Positions 19,635 to 31,759 of a DNA stretch of 64,000 nt are shown piece by piece. The DNA is from Beroe forskalii (Eukaryota; Ctenophora; Nuda; Beroida; Beroidae). Where the stretch lies: NCBI GenBank assembly GCA_011033025.1, contig WFMF01000190.1, forward strand, positions 248,001 to 312,000, written 5' to 3'. Made by a program: the position numbers and the translations under genes. The notes under the pieces were generated by a model. The model was not told where the DNA came from, did not search any database, and was given only the letters and a program-made list of their open reading frames with translations. Within the stretch, counting starts at the first letter, position 1, and each line of letters opens with the position of its first letter.

Positions 19635-22429
19635 CGTTATTGATAGATATTAGATATATCTATAGATCACGCTGAAGCAGTTGCAGTGATCAATGTATAA
19701 ATACATCCAGACGCAGAAGACAGTTCCAGTGTTGTTTTTCTTTTATTTCTGAGCCACCATTACTATGGTACCTGTACCGACATGCTGTCGTGAATATAGC
19801 GTGTCATATTTAAACGTTTTATTATTTTATTAAAACCATATCACTTAAAGCACTATATGTTCTTGTGAATTATTTTCGGTTTTACTTTTACTTCACTTCA
19901 ATTGTTAAATACTATACAAGTTTTACTTGCAGTGTTTTAAATTCGATAATTTCAGAAACAGCAATTACAAAGATTGCATTTCTGATTTTGATTTTATTTC
20001 ATAACCTTTTTAAAAAACTGAACTGTTTTCCTGATATTTTTTTACTTGTGCAATTATTTTCATAATGCTTTATACTTTTATACTGTATATATATAGCAAT
20101 AACATTTAGTTCTCATCTATTATTTCGTAGTAGGGAAGTGAATGATAACGCATTATATTACTCTGAACAATGGTAAAAAGACTATAATAATAGACTAGGA
20201 TTTATAGATAGAAAGATAGCTAGACATGTAGATAGATATATAGATAGAGCCGCTTCTACCTCCCGTACAAATAAGTGCCGTGCAGTTAGATTAAAATATT
20301 TCTGGTGATGGTACGTGTACCTGTACACTACAAAAATATAACGCCAATTAGTAGCACTGTTGCTAAACATCGGTCTTAATGAGTTAACTCTTTTTACTTA
20401 CAACCGAACCCAATCGATAGTTTTCAAACAGATTTTTTTATTAGTATTACCTTAATATAATTTATCTAGAAATGCGGTTATCCCAGCTTCCCAGTAATAA
20501 CATTCGGTTTGGCCCCGTTTGAACCCCGTTTTTATCTAATTATTATTTCTTATTAAGATATTTTAAACAATTTACAATTTTTAAATTTTTGACATCAAAT
20601 TCTATCAATTCTTATAATTATCTTAATTATACGCTCATAAAAAACCTTGCATAATTCAAGTGAACTGCGATTGTAAATGTACCGTGACCAAACCCCTACA
20701 CATTCGCAGGAATCTCGAATTATCTTAGGTGTTTTAAATTGGTAGGTATTAAACGTATTTTATAACAGTATTTTCTTTGTTTGAGATAGGCATGAATTGA
20801 ATTAAACAGCAAATAATGTCACTGTTTACATACTATGATGAATGTGACAACCTGTGCGAGAGCCTTTTGTTTCTTACGGACAATTCGCTTGATGACCACC
20901 TAATCACAATCTGAGAAAATTGGGGATACATTCGACACATTATGTCAAATCATTAGAATATTATCTTATGATAGTAACTATATTCACTATTCAGCTCGAC
21001 ATACCATTGATCATGATGGTTATATTCATAGACGGAGTTTACCAGAAGTTCAGCACTCTCTAAGAGACATGAATTAGAACAGGCTACAGAACAATGAACA
21101 TTTATATTTTGATGATTATTAAAATCAATATTCATTATTTAAATTTTAGAGAAATGTTTATACTACAAAGATTGCCGGCCATAGAAAGATAGAATATGAT
21201 CTCTTTCCTCCTGTCCTTCAATATGTATGAGCAATGGTCAGGAAATTGGTCACATGAATAAGTGATAGTTGATAATAACTGATTACTCTAAAAACAAAAA
21301 ATCCAATTAAAATGCAACATCTTTCTGCACGTGGATGGTCTTTTGTCATGACGTACACAAAAGGTATCAACACTTGCGATGGAGATGTTAATGGCCCGGC
21401 CACAGATCACTGATTAGTAATAATGCCTTCAGCCTATTTCAAAGTTTCAAGCTTGCTGTCATTAAATTGTAACGAACCTGGGAGCAGGTAAGGGATTAGT
21501 TATAATACCTTTATTATTTTTACACCCCGTTTAGCAGTTGGTACATTACCTCTGGATTACAAGTAGATTATCTGAAATATAAGATAGCCATTATTTCAAA
21601 TTGTACACTTAATTATTACAATAACCATTTAATTTTACAGATCTGTTTGGGTGTTTGACACGTCTCAGAAAGAATGGATCAGAAGAAATTTTAGCTGCCT
21701 GGAGAAATGATAGCGATTTAAAGCATATGAAGCAAACTGCGAAAAGAGAAGAAGAGATATAACACAGTATAGGAGTCGCGTACGAGTAATGGTAGAATCA
21801 GCGAAGCAGCGGAAGTACGAGGATTTTTGTTATTTACTAAGAGTTAATTACTAAGAGTAAATTTAAGAACACCTTCATATCCATTGTGCGATTTTACAGT
21901 ACCGTCTGTCTGTCTAGCAGAAATACCTATTACTCTATAACAGAATTAAATTTCTTTAATTGCGATTAAAGATAAATTATTGTGACTACGTGTTTAATAA
22001 ATCCAAACAATGCATACTCGAAAATCATCACATTTCAAGCGAAGTGAACATTTAGCATAGGACGTAATTTCGTAGGGGTTTTTACGTTTGATGCCAAATG
22101 CAATGCTTGAAATGTGCATTATAAGGTGCAATGTTGTTGTACTTGTAGAGTAGGAGTAGTATCTTAGGTGAAGTTCTTATGTCCAGAAGGCAGAATTCAC
22201 GTTTAATGGTAATAAATATCTATGGCATTTTCAGTAACATAGGCGTGTAAATCAAATCATGTGATTATTGTCATCACGTCGGTGCATATTTCAGTTTAGT
22301 AACGAGTGCAAACCTTAAGAGGCAGGGTCGATTTTCCGTTTTTTTGATAGAGGAGCTGGAGAGCATAAGCTGCCAGTAAGATTTTACCCTATGGATAAAT
22401 ATTGTTCCAACATTCTGAGTCGAAGTTAT
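19635..22429. other. Gene-poor AT-rich stretch
   Basis: A GATA-type simple repeat lies at about 20205-20250. One exon-like segment follows a good acceptor (ATTTTACAG, ending 21640) and stays open to a stop at 21760-21762 in one frame (about 39 codons), but another frame is also open for 22 codons and no family is recognised. Nothing else is supported. Confidence 0.35.
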
Positions 22430-22890
22430 GAATTTCTTAATAGCAGATTTGCCCTTCTGTAATTCTAACGCAATTTGCCGAAAATAAATCTCCTCCAACA
22501 CATTCTGGGTAAAACCATTGAAACTTGGAAGTTATGTAATATGGCATAATCGAGCCAATTTTTTTAGGCCTCAGACGTGAAAAAATCTATTTTTTAAATT
22601 TGAAAATCAACATTTTGGCCATTTTTGTTACAGGAACCAACTTTGAAAATTCATATTTTCACTCCTGAGACCGAAATAAAAAATCAGACCCATCAATTAA
22701 AGTTTTGTTTCATAACATAGAACTATGAAAAACCACAACGTTTCAAGGTAATATTTCAAAAAATGGCAGAGGAGATATATTTTGACGTTTTTTTTCGGCA
22801 AATAACGTTAGAAGTTCGCCCACGCACTGGAATTCGTAACACGAAAAAAACTTTATTTGAAAAATTCATAACATCAGCTGGGAATATTTT
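22430..22890. repeat. Fold-back repeat
   Basis: About 110 bases at 22430-22540 recur reverse-complemented at about 22715-22890 with indels; the shared core includes GAGGAGAT(A)TATTTT and TTTCGGCAAAT followed by AAATTCATAAC. Open frames at 22274-22501 and 22756-22950 come from this repeat and are not genes. Confidence 0.6.
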
Positions 22891-23243
22891 TATTCTGTAA
22901 ATGTGTACTACCTTAGCACACTTAAGAACTACATCACGTAATTGGTGCACACTAAAAGTGTGCGAGTTTTTAATTGAACATTTAACATTACGAGAACATA
23001 ATTTTAATCAGTGCAAGTTTATCAAAGTCGCATTAATCGCACTTTATCAAAGTCGCACTTAAGTGTTGCAGTTTTAAGTGTTCTAATATAGTAGCTGTTA
23101 TTTTGCTCTATCAGAATCTGGGGTTGTGTTGAGAAACACACTTTTGTATATAAGTATATACCAACATTTGACACAATAGCTGTTCGGACTGAACGGAACC
23201 TCTCAGCTTCAGTTCCTTGGTATACCGATCATCGGCATACCGA

Positions 23244-23370
23244 TCATCGGTATGCTTGATTGGGTACTGAGTGATGTCAGAGAGGCCTGTGGCTATATAT
23301 AAGGAAGACCGGACAGACAGATATATATATTTTTTAATTTATATATGAGGAAGAATTATAAGTAGTAAGA
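23244..23370 (+). repeat. Left copy of ~125 bp inverted repeat
   Basis: From GGTATGCTTGATTGGGTACT to AAGAATTATAAGTAGTAAGA. Its reverse complement is at 27976-28100 with few differences, including the block TATATAAGGAAGACCGGACA. The pair bounds about 4.6 kb. Confidence 0.85.
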
Positions 23371-23704
23371 TAACTATAACTGTCTAAGACGCTATTCAGG
23401 CAGTCAATAGACCGATACGATATATATTTTCATGATGCTAATGAATCGAAAAGTTTGACAACTGAAATTTTCGCAGTTTATGCTTTTGAAGCAATTTATG
23501 TGTTCCAGTTTCTACCGTCAAAACAAAAACTACAAATGCAACTATTCATTGGGTGCGATGAAAAATATGTTATTATTTATGTTAGTTCTGTTTTATGCTT
23601 TTGAAGCAATTCAAGTGTTTCAGTTTCTACTCTCAAAACAAAAACTGCAAATGTAACTATTCAGTGGGTGCGAAATAGATGTAAAATATGTTATCATTTA
23701 TGTT

Positions 23705-24470
23705 AGTTGCGTGTTAGTTATGTGTTAGTTATGTGTTAGTAATGTGTTAGTAACGTGTTAATTATGTTAGATTTTCATTATGTTAGTTATGTTAGTTATG
23801 TTAGTTATGTTAGTTATGTTAGTTATGTTAGTTATGTTAGTTATGTTAGTTATGTTAGTTATGTTAGTTATGTTAGTTATGTTAGTTATGTTAGTTATGT
23901 TAGTTATGTTAGTTATGTTAGTTATGTTAGTTATGTTAGTTATGTTAGTTATGTTAGTTATGTTAGTTATGTTAGTTATGTTAGTTATGTTAGTTATGTT
24001 AGTTATGTTAGTTATGTTAGTTATGTTAGTTATGTTAGTTATGTTAGTTATGTTAGTTATGTTAGTTATGTTAGTTATGTTAGTTATGTTAGTTATGTTA
24101 GTTATGTTAGTTATGTTAGTTATGTTAGTTATGTTAGTTATGTTAGTTATGTTAGTTATGTTAGTTATGTTAGTTATGTTAGTTATGTTAGTTATGTTAG
24201 TTATGTTAGTTATGTTAGTTATGTTAGTTATATTATGTTAGTTATGTTAGTTATGTTAGTTATGTTAGTTATGTTAGTTATATTATGTTAGTTATGTTAG
24301 TTATGTTAGTTATGTTAGTTATGTTAGTTATATTATGTTAGTTATGTTAGTTATGTTAGTTATGTTAGTTATGTTAGTTATGTTAGTTATGTTAGTTATG
24401 TTAGTTATGTTAGTTATGTTAGTTATGTTAGTTATGTTAGTTATGTTAGTTATGTTAGTTATGCTAGTTA
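23705..24470 (+). repeat. 9 bp minisatellite array 1 (TTATGTTAG)n
   Basis: About 80 copies, nearly perfect, degenerate at the left edge and with three TTATATTATG variants near 24230-24335. Nine is a multiple of three, so long open frames coding SYV or MLV repeats arise; these are artefacts. Confidence 0.97.
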
Positions 24471-24479
24471 AGTTACTTA

Positions 24480-24909
24480 CCTTATTGGCCTTTATTTAGC
24501 CGGCCTTTTTTCAAGCGGCCTTTTTATTAACCAGCCCTATGGACAAAAATCGAATCATTTTGAGCCGTTTTAACCGGCCCCTTGGACAAAAATTTTTCTA
24601 TTGGTTACCAGATAAGGGATTTAATGCTTTAAAATGGCCACTAAAACCCATTTATACTTAATAAATTACATCAAAAGACCCAAATACCGATCTAATTTGA
24701 TGATACAGGTCATTATCGTGCCATATAATGACGTTCAAGATAATTTAACACTGTATAATGCAAGTCACAAAAGTTACCTTTGACCTTGATTGACTGGCCT
24801 TTAATTTGACCGGCCCCACTTTAACCGGCCTTTTTTTAACCGGCCCTTTGGACAAAAATTTCAAAGTCGTTTTTGTCCTTAAGGTCCGGTTAAATAAAGG
24901 CCAATAAGG
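24480..24909. mobile_element. MITE with TA target duplication (430 bp)
   Basis: Inverted ends: CCTTATTGGCCTTTATTTA at the left and its reverse complement TAAATAAAGGCCAATAAGG at the right, flanked by TA. The inside carries several GGCC and GGACAAAAAT motifs. No coding region. It begins about 10 bases after the minisatellite ends. Confidence 0.8.
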
Positions 24910-24989
24910 TATGTTAATTATGGGTGTGTTTATGGTATTTTGACCATGATTTGAGGGTGCATTGGTAGACTGTAACTAAAACAATTATA

Positions 24990-25145
24990 ATTGCTAATAA
25001 AGAATGATCAGAAAGTGGTCGGGAGTGAGGGGGTGTCAGTAGGGGTTCACCAGGGTCCAGGGGGTCAGCAGGGGTTTACCAGGGGTCAGCATGGGTTCAA
25101 CAGGGGGTCAGTAGGGGGTCATCAGTATAATACTGTCATAGGCCG
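24990..25145 (+). repeat. GGGGTCAGCAGGGGTTCACC-type repeat, copy 1
   Basis: Irregular tandem of GGGGTCAG(C/T)AGGGG and GGTTCACCAGGG words, preceded by AATGATCAGAAAG. A related, partly inverted copy sits beside the second 9 bp array at 39700-39990. Confidence 0.75.
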
Positions 25146-26009
25146 GAAATTATAATTTTTCTCATGTGAGAGAAAATGGGTAAAATTGAGACAAAAATTT
25201 CGAATTTTTTGTCTAAATTTGATGTGGCTAGATAGGTAATAAGAATGTACAATAAGATATTCATGATACATGTTAGTATAAAATACGATGGAAACTGTGA
25301 AGAAGCCTGGAATCTGAATCATTAACGATCGAGACCAAAAGCCATCATTGCGGCTCAAAGTCAATCACAGCTTTAACCTATTCGTTAATGGATAACGAAA
25401 ACAGGAAATTCTTCCTCTGTCACACTCCTCAAACTCAACCCCGCCGTGCAAGTTCATGTACTTTAAGATCATCATGGGACCATGGGTATTAACTTATTCA
25501 GCACCTACTGCATGGTTATCATACTTTGAAAATAAACAGTTAACGCCTAGGTAGCTAATAGTACATAGAATGGGAGAGGCCAGATCAGCTTCTTGGAGGG
25601 CACTTGACGTCCTACTTGTAGGAGGTACGTTTTTATCTTTTCAGATCGTGATTGAAATTCTTCAGACAGACTATGTTACGAAACTCCAAACACACCAAAA
25701 GTTATGAAGCTTTACTTCTGTTCACTTTTTGGGCCACCCGGAATTTTGAAAGTCTGAATGTGCATTTTTATCACCGTTCGATGTAAAATAATTTCAGATT
25801 CAAATAGTAAGAGAGTTGAGTTCAACAGAGACAAATTGGCGCCGGGTGCAAACGTACGCCTCAAAGAAACAAAGGTTTAGCAACCTTACTTTTTCACCAG
25901 CCTTTTTTAACACCCCTAGGGACAAAAATCATCTCTTGGACAAAGTTTCTCAAGTGGACATTACCATATAGTACCATAATAGTACAAAAATGAAAATGAA
26001 ACTGTACAG
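25146..26009. other. No gene seen
   Basis: Mostly AT-rich. The last bases (ACTGTACAG, ending 26009) form the acceptor used for the SGNH exon that follows. Confidence 0.4.
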
Positions 26010-27447
26010 GTTACCTGTTACACAGTGGAGGATTTAGAAAACCAGATGAAGAACAAAGATCTAAAACACTTCACCGACATCATTGTATGGGTGGGGATTA
26101 ACAACATTAAGCACCCAAGCTGCAGCAATGCACGTGTTCGCGAGGTAAAATTTAATCAATGAATGCGGAATGCCTTGATATAACTAAAGTGATAATATTC
26201 ATACACTGTAGGACCACTCCCGTGCAAATTACTGCCGTGCAATTATTTCAAGGGCATAACTGGTCGTGCAACAATGCGCTAATCTAACGACTTTTAGTGG
26301 TACTGTTGTACTAATTGCACTGAGTTTCACCTCGTGAAATTATTGCACTAATCAAACTTGGCTTCGCTTCGAGTAATTTTATAGTTCTGACACCTCGTGC
26401 CAATGAGTGTACTTATCAAAACTTGGCTTCACCTCGGGTGATTAATTGGCACTCGGTTTCACCTCGTGGGATTACTGCAACAGTACCAATCCAATGTTTC
26501 ACCTATAAAGGTGTATGGGTATACTACAAACATAACAAAATACTGCATATAATCGATTTTCTAATTCAAGGATTGACATCAGAGGCGGAAGAGACTAAAC
26601 TGTGAATCATCAGCGGTTGCCCTACAGTTGTAAGGCTTCCCTGTCATCTGCGATGTAGATGTCCCATCAGCAGGTGACAAAGGGAAACGGAGGGGTTTCA
26701 GCCCACCGTGCCCCTCACAGCTTACAACTGTTAGGCTGGGCCACCCATGACTCCGGAATCCTGAGCATTATAGTTTAGAGGGAAGGGAGAGGAAAAGAAA
26801 AACAGTTCAGTAGAAGGGAAAGATCAATTAGTGCTAAAATCGTGTAAATAATCCTAATATAAAGCTATTTTAACCTGAAAGTACAAGTTAAAATTAATGG
26901 GAGGTTGCAGGCATCTGCCTGTCCACCCGGGTTTGGCCTCTTAAATTATGATCCCACTTCGTTCAACCAATCACTTATTTTTCGCAACAACTACCTTTTC
27001 TCCTGTTATGACAATGTCATTGCCTCTCAAGTGATGTAATTTATAGCACTATTTAATACTGTAATACAGACAAACAACACTGCATGAACTAACAGGATGG
27101 CAGGATTATTGCAAGTCATTTTACAGATGGCAGTCAGACTGACAACGGTGGTGAGTACACTATCCCAAAGAAGGAGAGTGTATGTTGTGGGCATCCCTCC
27201 AAGCCTAGACGAGGACATCACAAGAAAAGGAATACTTTTCAACCGAGTCCTCATAAAAGAGCTCCAGGATGCTCACTTTATCTCAACTTGCGACCTATTA
27301 AATGAAGAGGGAACAAGGTTGCAGGCAGAATATGCTATCCATGGTGAATCTGTATGTTTACATCTTAACCTCAAGGGCATCCGACATATAGTGAGCAGAT
27401 TGAATTCTGCAATAAAACGCAGATCAGGAATATTAAGGTTCCGGTGA
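26010..27447 (+). CDS. SGNH/GDSL hydrolase-like gene, last two exons
   Basis: Two coding pieces join in phase 0. Exon A, 26010-26144, follows acceptor ACTGTACAG and ends GAG|GTAAAA; it encodes TDIIVWVGINNIKHPS, which fits the SGNH block with a conserved Asn (usual form GxND). Exon B, 27127-27447, follows acceptor ATTTTACAG and encodes VYVVGIPPSLDED, then NRVLIKEL, then CLHLNLKGIRHIV, which matches the C-terminal block where the catalytic Asp and His normally stand (often DGVHL). Here the residue before HL is Cys and an Asp is not at the usual spot, so activity is uncertain. Stop at 27445. Upstream exons with the catalytic Ser were not found. Joining is inferred from splice signals and family block order. 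It could instead be a retroelement-borne esterase domain. Confidence 0.55.
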
Positions 27448-27975
27448 TGTCTTTCGTTAAGTATTTAGTCAATTTATTCTCTAATTTTACTGTGAATACT
27501 AGATAAAAGACTCTTTAACTTGATTCAGTAGCAATATTGGTACGATGACTTGGGACCTAATTGATTAATTGGTAACGTCAATGACTCTTTAGAACCACAT
27601 TATATGCAGAGATATGATCGACCCCTTGATAGTATTGTTTTCGTGGCACAACTGTGCAATTAATTAAGTTGATGTGCCACTATAATTAATAAGGTTAAAT
27701 TATTATTATTGTTCAGCTTAAATACTGAAATAGGAGTATACCTCTGTAATTTTAAGTGACAGGTACCTTTAGCTCTTTAGGAACGTTTAGCCTGACGGTA
27801 AATTTAGGTTGGGAGATATGTGATCAAACTGCAAAATGCATGATGTCGGGTGGAAGTTTTGTAGAAAATGGCTTATATAATGGGAATAAGAGATATATTA
27901 GTTATTATCTGGTGACTGGTATGACAAATAAATATTAAATTATGAAATTTTTTATTATAACCGATGTGATGCATC
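27448..27975. other. 3' flank, no gene seen
   Basis: AT-rich sequence after the SGNH stop; an open frame at 27756-27938 has no recognisable content. Confidence 0.4.
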
Positions 27976-28100
27976 TTACTACTTATAATTCTTCCTCATA
28001 TATAAATTAATGAATATATATCTGTCTGTCCGGTCTTCCTTATATATAGCCACAGACTTCTCTGACACCACTCAGTACCCAATCAAGCATGCCGATGATA
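27976..28100 (-). repeat. Right copy of ~125 bp inverted repeat
   Basis: Reverse complement of 23244-23370. It begins TCTTACTACTTATAATTCTT and ends near CAAGCATGCCGATGATA. Confidence 0.85.
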
Positions 28101-30835
28101 GGAATGTTCATACAAAAGTACCAGTGACGTTTGACACCACCAGGTATAAAGACATCACTTAGAGGAGTAGGCACACCCGATTAAAATATGACCTCATCAC
28201 TGATAAGAACTTCAGTACTACATTGTACTGTACGAATTGCTGAAGCGAAAAAATGGTGAACGGTGGCCGGAGGCCACGGGCCCTGCTAGTAATTTCAATT
28301 GTTGTAAAACCGATATGAATCGAATCATTAGCTATCGTCAACATATTTTTCCAATAAAAATGCTAGGCATTAATAAGTTAATACAACAAAATGACATTTT
28401 GAATATTATACACATCATTTTGTTTAAATCTTAATTCAGTGGTCCAAAATACAATGAGATTAATTAGCGAGTAAAAAGAATTTGTCTTATCGCTGGCATT
28501 TAGTTAAACTGAGTTTTGAACCAATATCTCAATACTTCAATAGAATGATTGTAGTAACATAAAATCGTGAAAAAACATTTGAAAAAATGAAGATTGAAGA
28601 GAAATAATATTATACTATTTATCATATAGGATGAAACAGATTTTTAGACGGTCGACACGATCTCTGCAATGGCGATGGCTGCAATATTCGGGTGGAGCTT
28701 TAGGCTTCTACAGCAGAAGGACTTCCGGTATTGTGTATTGTCCTGCATTTTTATCTACTAACCACAGTTCAATTCAAAAAATTTGTGTCTTTTAAAACAC
28801 ATTGCACGCGATTTAAGTTTATTTTCTTCAGAAATACTGTTGCAACGCTTACTGAAGGAACTCCCCTGGGAACAAGACACAACGAAGCAGACAAGAAAGG
28901 TCTTGTGGTACTGTGATAATGGCGATACTGTCTACAAATATGGCAAGGTATGATTCAAAAATACCTGTAGTTAACATTTGTTCAGATTCTAGTGTCTAAT
29001 TGAGTATTGAGTAGTTGACTCTGAAGGACCAACATTCTAACATTTCTTTTAAATTTTGGTATGGGTGGTGGTCCCATTACAAAGTATAAGCTCATGAGCC
29101 TTGTTATGACAATAATTGATGAAATGTCGAATCAAAATTATAATATTGTTATATTGTTATCATTGTGTGAATGTAATTTTCGCTATTGATCGCTTTCTTA
29201 TCTTATAATGTTACCTGTCCACCTATCCATCCTTTCGCCAGTAATGAAATAGCACCACGAGACCTGGTAGCACAACCACTGTTGACAAGCATTATTAAAA
29301 CTATGTAAAGAAAGAGACACAAAGGGAATTCAACTCAGTCCTGGTAAACCCCTACAAGGACCAGAGGGATTACGTGGGCTGCATGCTGACAATGAACCCG
29401 TGCTCGACAAGAGGGCAACATAGCATCTCTGTTGGTTGGTGAAACTAGAGGTTTCAACTAAAAGTGCAAGTTTAATCTACAGCAGTATACACTTAATTTA
29501 AACTTAGCCCTCGTTACCTATATCAAAAAATAAAATAGATTAAATTAATGAATTCATGAATAAATTACATTGAGTAACACTCATAATGAAAGATATAATA
29601 ACTTTTCAACAGCTGCTTGATGAGATCAACCACATAATAACGTAATAACGCGAACTGCTGTAAAATGTAGTATAAGTATAACTTTCAAATCTGACAAAGG
29701 AATCTGAAACATTTAACCACTAATGCAAGAAAATTTAGATAAGTAGATAACTGAATTCACCGAGTGAGTTCTGGAGAATACTATTTTGCCTTTTGAAATA
29801 TAAAGAAATGTTTTCCTTGGTCTTCAAAGCCTGGCAAGAAAGGTGCTCGGTAGCATATGCCCCGCTAAGCTGTTTTAGCCCTTGGCTGGCACCATGGTCC
29901 TGTGTTAGAGGGCGGTCAGATTACTGCTGCCTGCACTGGTATTCTACCTAAATATCTAGATTAAGAGACAGTTAAAAGCATATAATAATGAAAATTTAGG
30001 TACTTCCATATTCAAATCAATTCTGATTGTACTACTAAGTTGTCGATTGTATAGAGGGTTAGGGTGAAAACATCTGGATGCAGAGGCCAAAACATCAGTA
30101 TAACACATGCTCTGCATGCAATCCATGCCTGCAAATGTTATGTATAGGTTAAGTTTCAGGACTTGATTAAGTCATACCACAAGGTTGCATTAAGTATTTG
30201 AAACGACATCAAGATGGTATCATGTGATAAGACAGTTTGTGTGTCTTTTGTATACATGGCTCATCCCACTACATGCCAGGAACTACTCCGGTATAGTGGT
30301 ACTAGTATATATCATAGGACCTGGCTTATAATGGGTTAAGCTTGGCAGTTTGAAGCACCTTATGTCACGTTATGTCTATGAACCATGCAAACTTATGCTA
30401 TGCACTCGAACAACACACAGAGTACAGTTTAAACTGACCCCATTATAATCAAAATATGGTTCAAACAGTTCGAAATGTGTGTTAGTGTCAATTTATTGAT
30501 GATTTATTGTTAATTCATTGTTGCCATATAGTCAAAATAGATTCACGGTTGACAATTAATTGCCATGATTTATTTCAAAAGTTTAATTTGATATCAAATA
30601 ATCAGGTAACAATATCACTTTGCTAAACAAAACTCCGTTCAAGAATTATTAACAGCCCAAAAATCTGGCACCAAATAAGGGCCCAGAACACACCTTACGG
30701 CATAATAACACTGGTCCCCTTGCAAGTAAACAATCAATCTATATCTTATAGAAATATTTATAAATGGCTTAGGAAGTGTCTTGTGAAAATGGACTAATGA
30801 ATATAAAATTAACAATTCCGTTATCAATATAAATA
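28101..30835. other. Mostly empty, one candidate exon
   Basis: Apart from the candidate exon at 28832-28947, only short unsupported open frames are present. No RNA gene or clear repeat was seen in 28950-30830. Confidence 0.35.
28832..28947 (+). CDS. Candidate internal exon, possibly AlkB-like
   Basis: Bounded by a strong acceptor (TTTATTTTCTTCAG) and a donor (GGCAAG|GTATGA). The only frame open right through reads LLQRLLKELPWEQDT and then LWYCDNGDTVYKYGK. A hydrophobic run ending LPWE followed by a (Y/W)xGDxxYxY-like piece recalls the AlkB dioxygenase N-terminal region, but the usual Pro-Arg between them is missing. Flanking exons were not found. Treat the family as a guess. Confidence 0.25.
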
Positions 30836-31149
30836 AATAAATAAATAAAAATTGCTATTATAAAGCACTACTTTAAAGCAAGCTTATACTCAGTAGTGCT
30901 GAACCAAACTGTAAACTAAAATTAAAAATCTATGTTGGAAACTAATACCAAAAAGAGCAGATCTCGCAAAGAGCAAAAAACAATGTCATGCAGAAAGTAA
31001 AATGTCCTAAGAATTCCACAAAATTAACAACAAAATAAGTTAAAACTTTATGCCATTTATTCTAAAAATCAAGAGATGAGAATAAGTAAGTTAAAAAGAG
31101 TTGATAAGTTAAATAAATAAGTTGATAACAACTCCTTTAATAATGAACA

Positions 31150-31731
31150 ATTAAATTATGCAATCAATTTCTTCAATTCAAGAGTTGATAAGTTAAATAG
31201 ATAAGTTTTTAACAACTTCTTAAATGAACAAACATCATTTGCAGTAGTTATTTCATTGGGTAAACGATTCATCAATTTTGGACCAATGACACTTAAGCTA
31301 TGATTACCATGCATTGAATCAAGGATAGGAACAATAAGTTTGAGATGATGGCCATGGTGTTCATATTTGAAAAGTTCCTGAAGATACTTAGGGCAAGACC
31401 AATCACTGATTTATAAGACAGAAGACCTAATTTAAAAAATAACACGTTTTCTAACATCAAGCCAGTGTAAATCATACAAGTCATTTTCCATGTGGTCATG
31501 CTTATACTTTCCAGTAACTGTTTTGGAGCAGGCATTCTGTATGAGCTGAAGTTGGTTGAGAAGCTTTTCTGAAACACCAAAATATAATGCATTACAGTAA
31601 TCCAGGCATGAAACCACCAATGAATTAACAACAGTTTTTAGCTGATCCCTGCTGAGCAGAAAACGTATTTTATTAATGTTCCGAATAGTCCTGAAGGATT
31701 TCTTTTTCAGCTCAATAACCTGTTTACTCAT
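31150..31731 (-). pseudogene. 3' end of CR1/L2-like reverse transcriptase ORF2
   Basis: The first frame reads IRFLLSRDQLKTVVNSLVVS then CLDYCNALYFGVSEKLLNQL and QLIQNACSK, the thumb-side tail typical of CR1/L2 LINEs, then HDHMENDLYDLHWLDVRKR. Frame breaks near 31432 and near 31385 are needed to continue into SVIGPKLMNRLPNEITTA and SFKKLLKTYLFNLS, the usual last motifs. It is therefore a broken ORF lacking all catalytic residues. Confidence 0.8.
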
Positions 31732-31759
31732 AGTGAGCTTTGTTACTCAAAATAACGAC

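Noticed and set aside
23755-24291. SYV- and MLV-repeat ORFs in 9 bp array 1
   Set aside because: Periodicity artefact of a stop-free 9 bp unit.
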